Source of the DNA: Aquimonas sp041395245
GTDB taxonomy: Bacteria > Pseudomonadota > Gammaproteobacteria > Xanthomonadales > Xanthomonadaceae
Reading direction: 5' to 3'
Assembly (NCBI GenBank): GCA_041395245.1
Contig: JAWLAY010000013.1
Span: forward strand, 1-64,000
Length of the DNA: 64,000 nt
In this document: piece after piece, positions 1 through 8,024 of the stretch
Position numbering within the stretch: the stretch's first letter is position 1
How the letters are laid out: each line of letters opens with the position of its first letter
Made by a program: the position numbers and the translations under genes
The notes under the pieces: model-generated
Database searches by the model: none
What the model was told of the DNA's origin: nothing
What the model saw: only the letters and a program-made list of their open reading frames with translations

Positions 1-1
1 G

Positions 2-631
2 CAGGTGCGTCAGGTCACCACGGCCTTGCGCGAGTCCTATCACCTGTCGTTTCCGATGCTGTTCCGCTGGGCCGAGCAGACCTGCATGGTGGCCGAATCG
101 GCACAGGCCAAGCGGGTTGATTTGCGCGTCGCGCAACGCTTTCCGGATCGCTGGTCGAACATGGCCACACTGCTGCACGGCTGGCGCGTGGTGGACGCCA
201 CGGTCACCGAACACGATGGACGTTGGTGGATGTTTGCCAGCGTGGCCGAAACGCCCTTCGATGACGGTGGCCGCGAGTGGAACGAGCTGTTCCTGTTCCA
301 TGCCGCGTCGCCGCTCGGACCGTGGTTGCCGCATCCCGGCAATCCGATCTGCACCGATGTGCGGCGTTCGCGCTCGGCCGGTCCGCTGTTTGTTCACAAC
401 GGCCGTCTGATCCGTCCGGCGCAGGACTGCGCTGCCGAATACGGCCGCGCCGTGGTGTTCAACGAGATCACCACGCTCAGCCCCACGCACTTCGCCGAAC
501 GCCGTTTGGGCACGCTGGAGCCCGATTGGTTGCGCGGCATCGATGGCTGTCACACCTACGCGCGTCACGCCCGGTTGGATGTGCTGGACGCGAAATACCT
601 GGCCCCGCGCGTCGACACGCGCGCTTCCTGA
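2..631 (+). CDS. Glycan-modifying enzyme, C-terminal part (GH43-like / GINT1_N-like beta-propeller), 5' truncated by window edge
   Basis: Only the last 209 residues are present; the frame is open to the window edge, so the true start lies upstream. The fragment has Trp/Asp-rich propeller blades such as 'EHDGRWWMFASV', 'ASPLGPWLPHPGNPI' and 'RLIRPAQDCAAEYGRAV'. Such blades are found in the glucosamine inositolphosphorylceramide transferase N-terminal-like domain and in bacterial formyltransferase-like proteins of surface polysaccharide clusters. galE follows 11 bases later, which fits a role in sugar or polysaccharide metabolism. The catalytic N-terminal half cannot be seen, so the substrate is unknown. 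Confidence 0.6.
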   Translation, partial: QVRQVTTALRESYHLSFPMLFRWAEQTCMVAESAQAKRVDLRVAQRFPDRWSNMATLLHGWRVVDATVTEHDGRWWMFASVAETPFDDGGREWNELFLFHAASPLGPWLPHPGNPICTDVRRSRSAGPLFVHNGRLIRPAQDCAAEYGRAVVFNEITTLSPTHFAERRLGTLEPDWLRGIDGCHTYARHARLDVLDAKYLAPRVDTRAS

Positions 632-642
632 GGCAACCCGTC

Positions 643-1638
643 ATGTCACACGCCCCCATCCTGGTTACCGGCGGTGCCGGCTACATCGGCAGCCATGTCG
701 TGCTGCAACTGGTCGAACAAGGCGAGCGCGTCATTGTGCTCGACAACCTGAGCACCGGCTTTGCCGACGCCGTCATCGGTGCCGAACTGGTGGTTGGTGA
801 GGTGGGCGACACCGCCTTGGTTGAGCGCTTGCTGCGCGAGCACGGCATCGACACCGTCATGCACTTTGCCGCGCGCACCATCGTGCCGGAATCGGTCGCC
901 GATCCCTTGCGTTACTACGGCAACAACACCTGCGCCACACGCAACTTGTTGGCCGCCTGTCAGCAGGTCGGCGTCCAGCACGTGGTGTTTTCGTCGACCG
1001 CGGCGGTGTATGGCATTCCCGCCGCCGGACGCGCTGCCGAAGCCGATGCGACGCAGCCGATCAATCCCTACGGCAGCAGCAAGCTGATGAGCGAATGGAT
1101 GCTGCGCGATCTGTCCGCCGCCACGCCATTGCGGCATGTCGCGCTGCGCTACTTCAACGTGGCGGGCTGTGACCGCGCCGGTCGCATCGGTCAGTCGACC
1201 GAAAAGGCGACCTTGCTGGTCAAGGTGGCCGCCGAAGCCGCCTTGGGCATTCGCCCGCATGTCGCGATCTTCGGCACCGACTATCCCACCGCCGATGGCA
1301 CCGGTGTGCGCGACTACATCCACGTCGAAGATCTGGCCGCCGCGCATCTGGCGGCGCTGCGCTACCTGCGCGGCGGTGGCGAATCGGTCACCCTGAACGC
1401 CGGATACGGACATGGCTACAGCGTGCGCGAAGTGCTGTCGGCGATGAGCCGGGCGCTGGGCAGCGCGGTGCCATTCGTCGAACAACCACGGCGCGCCGGT
1501 GATCCACCGGAACTGGTGGCCGAATGCGCACGCATCCAGCAGGTGCTGGGCTGGACGCCGGAACTCGACGATCTCGACCTGATCTGCGCCAGCGCGTTGC
1601 AATGGGAACGTAAGTTGCTGGCGCGTCGCGGTGCGTGA
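643..1638 (+). CDS. galE: UDP-glucose 4-epimerase
   Basis: 331 residues, full length for GalE. It interconverts UDP-glucose and UDP-galactose using bound NAD. The Rossmann glycine motif GGAGYIG is at residues 10-16, and the extended-SDR catalytic pair is Tyr143 and Lys147 in 'NPYGSSK'. The later 'ALRYFNVAGCD' and 'GTGVRDYIHVEDLA' blocks are also typical. The ATG at 643 was chosen because the family begins directly before the Rossmann strand. It lies 11 bases after the upstream glycan gene and its stop overlaps the start of the VanZ-like gene by 8 bases, so the three are probably cotranscribed. A related UDP-sugar epimerase specificity cannot be excluded. Confidence 0.93.
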   Translation: MSHAPILVTGGAGYIGSHVVLQLVEQGERVIVLDNLSTGFADAVIGAELVVGEVGDTALVERLLREHGIDTVMHFAARTIVPESVADPLRYYGNNTCATRNLLAACQQVGVQHVVFSSTAAVYGIPAAGRAAEADATQPINPYGSSKLMSEWMLRDLSAATPLRHVALRYFNVAGCDRAGRIGQSTEKATLLVKVAAEAALGIRPHVAIFGTDYPTADGTGVRDYIHVEDLAAAHLAALRYLRGGGESVTLNAGYGHGYSVREVLSAMSRALGSAVPFVEQPRRAGDPPELVAECARIQQVLGWTPELDDLDLICASALQWERKLLARRGA

Positions 1639-2020
1639 TCACGTTCTTCGCGTCTGGCATCGCCACGCGCGGGCCTGGCGCATCGCCCTGCTGATCTCAC
1701 TCGCTGGCATGTTGCTGCTGATGCTGCCGCTGGGCGATCACCCGCGTTGGCAGCCCCTGTTGAATGCCGCACATATCCCGCTGTTCGGTGCGCCCTCGGC
1801 CCTGTGGGTGTGGGCCTTGCGCGGCGAAGACTGGCCGCGTTGGCGCGCGGTGCTGGTTGTGCTGTTGTTGGGCATCGCCATCGCGGGCTTCACCGAATGG
1901 GTGCAGTACTGGATTCCCGGACGCTGGCCGGACCGCGCGGACCTCGCACGCAATCTGATCGGCCTGGGCGCGGGCGTCGTCGTCGGTGCATGGCTGCCAC
2001 GTTGGCGCGCCCGTCGCTGA
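1631..2020 (+). CDS. VanZ-like family integral membrane protein
   Basis: 129 residues starting at a GTG that overlaps the galE stop by 8 bases. Four hydrophobic stretches are visible (about residues 18-34, 47-63, 71-87 and 107-123). The VanZ-like pattern is present in 'FTEWVQYWIPGRWPDRADL' followed by 'RNLIGLGAGVVVG', where the acidic Glu and the Asp-x-x-x-Asn spacing are typical. VanZ gives low-level teicoplanin resistance in Gram-positives; the role in proteobacteria is unknown, and here it sits next to sugar-nucleotide genes. The function is left open. Confidence 0.8.
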   Translation: MRDHVLRVWHRHARAWRIALLISLAGMLLLMLPLGDHPRWQPLLNAAHIPLFGAPSALWVWALRGEDWPRWRAVLVVLLLGIAIAGFTEWVQYWIPGRWPDRADLARNLIGLGAGVVVGAWLPRWRARR

Positions 2021-2036
2021 GCGATGTCGGCGCGCG

Positions 2037-2525
2037 TCAGCGCAGTGGCGCGGTCATTGGCAGTGGCAGGCGCGGATCAAACTTGGCGCGCTTCACGCTG
2101 AAGAAGGCTTTGACGTTGCGCACATTGGCGTCCTGGGTGAACAGACGCTGCGCCAGCGCGTGATAGCCCGGCATGTCGACGGCATGCACGACGAGGATGA
2201 AGTCCGGCCCCGGAGATACCCGCCAGCATTGCTGCACGGCGCTGTCCTGCGTGATCCGCGCTTCGAAGGCATCGAGGTGTTCGGCACCCTGGCGGTCCAG
2301 CGTGATTTCGACCAGCGCGCTCAGCCCGTGCCCCAGCCGGTCGGGCGACAACAGCGCCACCTGACGCTCGATCACGCCTTCGTCGATCAGTCGACGTACC
2401 CGACGCAGCGCGGTGGCGGGGCTGGTGTGGGCGCGCTCGGCCAGTTGCAGGTTCGACAGCGAGGCGTCGTGTTGCAACAGATCAAGCAGACGCAGATCGG
2501 TCGCGTCCAGGCTTGGATTGCTCAT
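2037..2525 (-). CDS. Lrp/AsnC family transcriptional regulator
   Basis: 162 residues, the usual Lrp length. The N-terminal winged helix-turn-helix (about 5-60) has the pattern 'DLRLLDLLQHDASLSNLQLA' and 'TSPATALRRVRRLIDEGVI'. The C-terminal RAM/ligand-binding domain covers about 70-150 with 'CWRVSPGPDFILVVHAVDM'. It is divergent from glmS with 150 bases between the starts, so it may control itself and possibly glmS. The Shine-Dalgarno is weak (GGTGA on the coding strand). The effector is probably an amino acid by family analogy; nothing in the sequence identifies which. Confidence 0.9.
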   Translation of the reverse strand: MSNPSLDATDLRLLDLLQHDASLSNLQLAERAHTSPATALRRVRRLIDEGVIERQVALLSPDRLGHGLSALVEITLDRQGAEHLDAFEARITQDSAVQQCWRVSPGPDFILVVHAVDMPGYHALAQRLFTQDANVRNVKAFFSVKRAKFDPRLPLPMTAPLR

Positions 2526-2675
2526 TTATTTCACCGATTCGCTAACTAATGCGCAAATGAATCGCCATCTACGAACGCATGATGGATCACTGCAAAACAC
2601 CGCGCAATGCGATCCACAATTTCATCGCGACCGGCCTAGGATGCGCTGGCCCCCAACACACTCTGGATGCCCATC

Positions 2676-4544
2676 ATGTGCGGAATCGTCGGCTCGGTCA
2701 GTACGCATGACATCGTTCCCATCCTGCTGCAAGGATTGAAGCGACTGGAATATCGCGGCTACGACAGTTGCGGCGTCGCCGTGCATCAGGACGGCGGCCT
2801 CAAGCGCGCGCGCAGCACCAGCCGCGTGGCCGAACTGGAAGCCAACGTCGCTGCCGACGGCATCGCCGCAGGCACCGGCATCGCGCATACCCGCTGGGCC
2901 ACCCATGGCGCGCCCGCCGTCCACAACGCGCATCCGCATTTTTCTGCTGGTCCGGGCAGCGATATCGGAGAGAGCGGACGCATCGCACTGGTGCACAACG
3001 GCATCATCGAAAACCACGACGAATTGCGCGCCGAGCTGCAGGCCAAGGGCTATGTGTTCGCCAGCCAGACTGACACCGAAGTCATCGCCCATCTGGTGCA
3101 TCAGGCCTACGACGGCGACCTGCTGGAAGCGCTGCAACGCGTGCTGCCGCGCCTGCGCGGGGCGTATGCCATCGCGGTGTTCTGTCGCGACGAACCGCAC
3201 CGCGTGGTCGGCGCGCGCGAAGGCTCGCCGCTGGTGCTCGGCATCGGCAGCGCGGAGCGCGCGGGCGATCACTACCTCGCCAGCGATGCCATGGCGCTGG
3301 CGGGCGTCACCGATCAAATCGTCTACCTGGAAGAAGGCGACGTGGTCGATCTGCAGCTCGGCAAAGTGTGGATCAGCCACGCCGACGAGTCGGGTCGCTT
3401 CCGCAGCGTCGAGCGCCCGGTGCGCACCGTCAACGCGCACAGCGGTGCGGCCGAACTCGGGCCGTATCGGCACTACATGCAGAAGGAAATCTTCGAGCAA
3501 CCGAAAGCCATCGCCGACACGCTGGACGGTGTTGGCGGTCTGGCACCCAGCCTGTTCGGCGAACGTGCCGCCGAGATCTTTGCCGACATCGACCGCGTGC
3601 TGATCCTTGCCTGCGGCACCAGTTATTACGCAGGCAGCACCGCACGCTACTGGCTGGAAGCCATCGCAGGCATTCCCACCACCGTCGAAGTCGCCAGCGA
3701 ATACCGCTACCGCGAAAGCGTGCCCGACCCGCGCACCCTGATCATCACCATCAGCCAGAGCGGCGAAACCGCCGACACCCTGGCGGCACTCAAACACGCC
3801 CGCAGCCTGGGCATGACCCGCACCCTGACGATCTGCAACGTCGCCACCAGCGCGATGGTGCGCGAGTGCGAACTGGCCTTCATCACCCGCGCCGGTGTTG
3901 AGATCGGCGTCGCCAGCACCAAGGCCTTCACCACCCAACTGGTCGCCCTGTTCCTGCTCACCCTCGTGCTGGCCAAATTGCGCGGCAAGCTGCCCGCCAA
4001 GGGCGAAGAAGCCGCGCTGCGCAACCTGCGACACCTGCCCGCCGCCGTGCAGGCCGTGCTGGCGCTGGAACCGCAAGTCATCAGCTGGGCCGAAGCCTTC
4101 GTACCCAAACAGCACGCCCTGTTCCTGGGCCGCGGACGGCACTACCCCATCGCCCTGGAAGGCGCGCTCAAGCTGAAAGAGATCAGCTACATCCACGCCG
4201 AAGCCTACCCCGCGGGCGAGCTCAAACATGGCCCGCTGGCGCTGGTCGACAGCGACATGCCCGTCGTCACCGTCGCCCCCGCCGACGACCTGCTGGAAAA
4301 ACTCAAGAGCAACCTGCAGGAAGTCCGGGCCCGCGGCGGCCAGCTCTACGTCTTCGCCGACGCCGACACCCACATCGAAAACAGCCCCGGCGTCCACGTC
4401 ATCCGCCTACCCGAACACTACGGCGCCCTCAGCCCCATCCTCCACGTCGTCCCCCTGCAACTACTCGCCTACCACACCGCCTGCGCGCGGGGCACGGATG
4501 TCGACAAGCCGAGGAATCTGGCGAAATCGGTGACGGTGGAGTAG
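2676..4544 (+). CDS. glmS: Glutamine--fructose-6-phosphate aminotransferase (isomerizing)
   Basis: 622 residues. It makes glucosamine-6-phosphate from fructose-6-phosphate and glutamine, the first step to UDP-GlcNAc for cell wall and LPS. The N-terminal glutaminase domain begins 'MCGIVGSV'; the start must be this ATG because Cys2, exposed after Met removal, is the nucleophile. A second ATG three codons upstream (2667) would bury it. 'RLEYRGYDSCG' and 'THGAP' follow. Two SIS domains (about 295-600) contain 'CGTSYYAGSTARYWLE' and 'SQSGETADTL', and the family C-terminus 'PRNLAKSVTVE' is present. It is monocistronic and divergent from the Lrp-type gene; no glmS ribozyme was recognised upstream. 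Confidence 0.97.
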   Translation: MCGIVGSVSTHDIVPILLQGLKRLEYRGYDSCGVAVHQDGGLKRARSTSRVAELEANVAADGIAAGTGIAHTRWATHGAPAVHNAHPHFSAGPGSDIGESGRIALVHNGIIENHDELRAELQAKGYVFASQTDTEVIAHLVHQAYDGDLLEALQRVLPRLRGAYAIAVFCRDEPHRVVGAREGSPLVLGIGSAERAGDHYLASDAMALAGVTDQIVYLEEGDVVDLQLGKVWISHADESGRFRSVERPVRTVNAHSGAAELGPYRHYMQKEIFEQPKAIADTLDGVGGLAPSLFGERAAEIFADIDRVLILACGTSYYAGSTARYWLEAIAGIPTTVEVASEYRYRESVPDPRTLIITISQSGETADTLAALKHARSLGMTRTLTICNVATSAMVRECELAFITRAGVEIGVASTKAFTTQLVALFLLTLVLAKLRGKLPAKGEEAALRNLRHLPAAVQAVLALEPQVISWAEAFVPKQHALFLGRGRHYPIALEGALKLKEISYIHAEAYPAGELKHGPLALVDSDMPVVTVAPADDLLEKLKSNLQEVRARGGQLYVFADADTHIENSPGVHVIRLPEHYGALSPILHVVPLQLLAYHTACARGTDVDKPRNLAKSVTVE

Positions 4545-4619
4545 GGCGGGGATTGGGCTCTAGGCGATTCCGCACCTTTTGGCGCGACGTTCCCGCGCAG
4601 GTCAATAGCAGAAGGCGAG

Positions 4620-5669
4620 CTACGACCGCTCGCTCGGATTCGAATAATCGTTTTCTGCGAGCGTCGTCGGCACCGACATTTCTTGACCAACGAAGCGGTG
4701 GACCCTCTCCCATCGAATCTCTGAACGAGCGATGTCTTTGCGACCGACCAAATGTTCCACGTCAGCGACTAACTGGATCTGTTTGGGCGGAATATCGCGG
4801 GTCGTCGAAATGCACTCGACGCTACCTAGCATGGAGTAGCGACTTGCGTCGAAAAAGCGCCAGGTCAGGAGGTTGAAAAAGATGTCTTGCGCAATTCCCT
4901 GTACCAAGCCGTCCGGCATGAACTCCCATGGCACATCGCAGGCGAGGAGGAACGCTCTACCCGAGCGCCGCGCGTTTTGTACTCCAAGCCCCGCTTGCAG
5001 TGCGACACAACGCAGGAATTCACCTCCATGGATAGCGAAATCTGGAATGCTGCCAACGCAATTGCCGTAATTCAAACCAAGAGCGTGGCTCAAAGATGCG
5101 AATGAGTACACCCGACCACCTCTGTGGTCGGGCAAACATCCCTCGATAGAACGTTCAAGCATTGCCGACTCAACTTCGCCCCGAAATCTATCATAAGCTG
5201 CCGAGCGAAGCTCACTGGGGCTCCAACCTCTCAATCCGCTCGATCGAACAGTATCGAGATTGTCTAAACGCGTGGCGTGAATGACCCTTATGCCCTCATA
5301 CGAATACTGCATATGGAGTTCGAACGGTTTTTTGCTCGACTCATAGGTTCCGGTACGAGTTGCCTGCTCGGCGTCAAGCCAGGATATCCAGTCGGGCTGC
5401 ACTGTCTCACCGAAACGTGCCAATACTTCCGGATGAAACCGCTGGGTCAACCACGGGGCCAGCCTTTCACCCCATTTTTTGAAATCATCAATTTCCAAGT
5501 ACATCAGGCGATGGTATCGCGCACGTTGGCTGGAATTCAATCGGGCACGCGCAAGATCTGTTTCGGTTGTATGCTGGGCCATCAAGCTGAGGAACGAGGG
5601 CGAAACAAACTTGTGTCGCAGTCGAGCGCTGCTCGCCACGCTTGGGTGAATCAAAGGATGGCGCGTCAT
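4620..5669 (-). CDS. Hypothetical protein with a possible ADP-ribosyltransferase-like (DarT/ART-like) motif
   Basis: 349 residues, not confidently recognised. The central part reads 'VIHATRLDNLDTVRSSGLRG' (near residues 130-150). This fits the H-x-T...N-L...I/V...G-L opening motif of DarT/PARP/KptA-type ART folds. It is followed by 'GGRVYSFASLSHALGLNYGN' and 'LLACDVPWEFMPDG', in the order expected of later ART strands. No catalytic glutamate can be assigned by eye, and no macrodomain antitoxin lies next to it. Codon use is less GC-biased than in neighbours, suggesting transfer. The start is uncertain: ATGs at 5669 and 5582 are both possible and neither has a clear ribosome binding site. Function inferred only weakly. 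Confidence 0.6.
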   Translation of the reverse strand: MTRHPLIHPSVASSARLRHKFVSPSFLSLMAQHTTETDLARARLNSSQRARYHRLMYLEIDDFKKWGERLAPWLTQRFHPEVLARFGETVQPDWISWLDAEQATRTGTYESSKKPFELHMQYSYEGIRVIHATRLDNLDTVRSSGLRGWSPSELRSAAYDRFRGEVESAMLERSIEGCLPDHRGGRVYSFASLSHALGLNYGNCVGSIPDFAIHGGEFLRCVALQAGLGVQNARRSGRAFLLACDVPWEFMPDGLVQGIAQDIFFNLLTWRFFDASRYSMLGSVECISTTRDIPPKQIQLVADVEHLVGRKDIARSEIRWERVHRFVGQEMSVPTTLAENDYSNPSERS

Positions 5670-5945
5670 GCGCGGCAGATCGTGACGGTGCGACTTGATG
5701 AATGACTGCAGAGCGCAACCTGCGAAGGGCGTGCAGCAATTTTTTCAGGCGGCGTAGTAGCACAATTGGCGCGAAGAACGGGTTGGAAATGTCGACGCAA
5801 AACGCGCAAGATCTTTAAGGCGTTTGACCGGAGTGACTGATTAATAATCCTTCCCACTGTCACGCACGATCACCTGGGCGACCTGCCGAGTGTTGCGGCC
5901 AGTGTGCGGTATGAATGGGTCTTGCAATTTTTGTGATCAATACTT

Positions 5946-6347
5946 ATGGCTGAAAAGATTTCTCTAGACGAAAGCTTCGAATACAGCTTGCACAACTTCT
6001 CGCAATGGCTTGAGATCATCACACTAGAACCAATAGAACTGTGCAACGCTTGGGGAAACTACAACGTTGCTTGGGAAATAGTTTCAGATCTAAACACAGA
6101 CGGAATCGCTGCGATTTCTAATCCTTGCAGTTACTTGGATGTTCGACAAAAACAGGCGATTCAAGATTTCCTCGCAAGTCTTGGTGGTATTCCAAAATCA
6201 GTCTTGGTTGGCGCCGCCTCGATAGTTGCAAATCAGGAAGCGATGAGCCATCCGTGTTGGCTCCCGTTTAAGACATCTGCTATTGCTCTGATCAAGACAC
6301 TTGAGCCCGCTGCCACTAGGAACAAAGAGTATTTTTCGACCCTATGA
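5946..6347 (+). CDS. Hypothetical soluble protein
   Basis: 133 residues starting 'MAEKISLDESFEYSLHNFSQ'. No family recognised. There is no signal peptide or membrane segment; it looks mostly helical and is rich in Ile, Asn and Ser, with clearly lower GC than the flanking core genes. It is divergent from the ART-like gene with 276 bases between and lies upstream of two other small unknown genes. That position would suit an immunity or antitoxin role, but this is speculation from context. Confidence 0.55.
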   Translation: MAEKISLDESFEYSLHNFSQWLEIITLEPIELCNAWGNYNVAWEIVSDLNTDGIAAISNPCSYLDVRQKQAIQDFLASLGGIPKSVLVGAASIVANQEAMSHPCWLPFKTSAIALIKTLEPAATRNKEYFSTL

Positions 6348-6433
6348 TACCTAGCCGTACAATAGGACATTTTCTTTCCGGTCGCTGTGTGCGACGCAAT
6401 AGCGGCGTGCAGCGCCAGATAGCTTTCTGTTAG

Positions 6434-6733
6434 ATGCTTAGTCGAACTATTCGATGGGTGCTCTTTTTTTGGTCGGCGGCTGCCGCATTCGTCAGCGCAT
6501 ACGCGGCTCTCCACGCCGTAGGCTCCCAGCCCGGGATCTACCGAACTGACGCATTGATTGGAGTTGGGTTTTGGCTCTTTCTTGGCAGCCCTGCCCTAAT
6601 CACGCTTCCAATCGTTGTGACGTGTCAGTGGCAGGATATTGGCCGCTTCACCAGAGTCGTACAGTTGTCACCAAGTGTTTTGACTGTCGTCGCGGTCGCG
6701 GTGGTGCTTGTCGCCGACTTGGGCTTGGTCTAG
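6434..6733 (+). CDS. Small hypothetical membrane protein
   Basis: 99 residues with three hydrophobic segments at about 6-26 ('WVLFFWSAAAAFVSAYAALH'), 38-62 and 76-98. No known family. The ATG is embedded in the string GTTAGATGC (6429-6437) and has no obvious Shine-Dalgarno. It follows the 133-residue unknown gene after 86 bases and belongs to the same accessory patch. Confidence 0.45.
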   Translation: MLSRTIRWVLFFWSAAAAFVSAYAALHAVGSQPGIYRTDALIGVGFWLFLGSPALITLPIVVTCQWQDIGRFTRVVQLSPSVLTVVAVAVVLVADLGLV

Positions 6734-6859
6734 GTCGGGTCGCTGCAGGCGCTTGTAGCTCCTCAACCGTCCGCGATTTCCGTCATTTGGACGTCATCTT
6801 GACTACTGGCGTCGCTGTCCAACAATTCTCGCGCGCACTCGCCGCAGAGGTCTTCAACC

Positions 6860-7168
6860 GTGTTGATAAAAGCTCTGCTTGCCCTCGTTGCGACGACTTC
6901 GTGCGAACTGCCGATCAGTGCCTTGTCACCCGTCGCGGGTGAACCGCCTCATCTGATCTCGGAGCTTCCGCATCCTGACGTGGTGGTCGTTCTCGATGTC
7001 GCGGTGTCTCCCGATGGTGCGGTCGCGTCGGCGCGTGTTGCTTCCTCAAACAGCGAAAAGAGAATCTTCGCGTATGCCGCGTTGAACAGCGTTCGACGCT
7101 GGCGCTTTGCGGCGGCGGGCGAGCACTACTCGGGCGCGGTCGTCGTGCGGTTTCCTGCTCGTCGGTGA
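6860..7168 (+). CDS. TonB C-terminal-domain-like small exported protein
   Basis: 102 residues from a GTG start preceded by GCAGAGG about nine bases upstream. The N-terminus 'MLIKALLALVATTSC' looks like a short signal sequence ending at a Cys, a poor lipobox. The rest matches the TonB/TonB-C pattern: 'VVVVLDVAVSPDGAVASARV', then 'AYAALNSVRRWRFAAA' and a final 'GAVVVRFPARR'. Stand-alone TonB-C domains without the TonB transmembrane anchor are known in gammaproteobacteria; their role is unclear. No ExbB/ExbD genes are nearby. Confidence 0.6.
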   Translation: MLIKALLALVATTSCELPISALSPVAGEPPHLISELPHPDVVVVLDVAVSPDGAVASARVASSNSEKRIFAYAALNSVRRWRFAAAGEHYSGAVVVRFPARR

Positions 7169-7325
7169 AGGGCTGGCGCTGACTCACGAATTTCCTCGAT
7201 TGCCGTCTTCGTGCGGCTCGCGCGACCGGCGCCGAGCTTGCTCTACGCGATGAGCCGGGTAAGCAGGGCGTTGTGCGTCATCGGAAACGGGAGGATAGAA
7301 AAAGCCAGACGTTCCCTCTCGTGTC

Positions 7326-7965
7326 TCACAGCACTATTTCCAACCCGAACAACACCAACCCGGTCGCCAACACCCCACGCGCCACACGGTAGATGAGCGA
7401 CGGTTTTTTCGACGCAACGGCCACGCTTGTCGCCTTCAAGCCAAACAACCCTCTCAGCAGCGCGATCCGGCGGATCAGCTCAAACCCCAGCGCGCACGTC
7501 AGCACTGTACACGTCACCACGGCCATCGGTTCCCACACCGGCCCGAGGGCATACGGTGACAGACACATGGCCGCAACGATCAACGCGCTCTGGTGCAGGA
7601 TGTAATACGGCAAGACCGCGTCCTGCAGATAGCGCCAAACCACGCCGGGATGTTGAAAGCGGTTTTGGCTGAGCGCGAGAATCGCCAACAAACAACTCCA
7701 GGCGGTCAAGGCGAGCGTGACAGCGCCGAGCAGTTGCCAGTGCGTGGTCTTACGCAGCTCGGGATCGATCCAGATCAGTTGATACAAAACCAGGACGGTG
7801 GCCAGCAATGTGAGCGCCGTGGCCAGCAATGCATTGCGTTGTGCAAAGAGCGCAGACCAAAAGCAGGGTCGGAAGGGAAAAATGGCCAGCGCTTCTGCGC
7901 AGATCAGCAGATTGCTGTGGACATCTGCTACCGCGAAACCGATACTCAGCAACGTTTGCCAATCG
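7326..7965 (-). pseudogene. Truncated acyltransferase-3 family membrane protein (C-terminal remnant)
   Basis: The reading frame encodes the last roughly 210 residues of an acyltransferase_3 (OafB/MdoC-like) membrane protein, with several transmembrane helices. The family signature near the end is 'DAVLPYYILHQSALIVAA', followed by 'CALGFELIRRIALLRGLFG'. The catalytic N-terminal helices are missing. Upstream the frame runs into unrelated, low-complexity translation and then under the start of the oppositely transcribed gene at 8025. The gene was therefore cut at its 5' end. The left end is its own stop at 7326; the upper limit is approximate. Confidence 0.6.
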
Positions 7966-8024
7966 CATACCGGGTCACAGAATGCCGGTTGCATGCCGCG
8001 CTGCTCGTCTGCCAGGGGAAAATC

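Noticed and set aside
2622..4397. Minus-strand open frame of about 590 codons opposite glmS
   Set aside because: A shadow of a conserved gene; its composition (Gly, Asp, Val, His rich) follows from reading GC-biased codons in reverse.
6429..6437. GTTAGATGC overlapping a start codon, resembling an integron attC core, with GTCCAACAATTC further on near 6817
   Set aside because: No paired inverse core or folded attC structure could be drawn and no integrase is present. A HattCI/IntegronFinder search giving a paired site at 6350-6440 would revive it.
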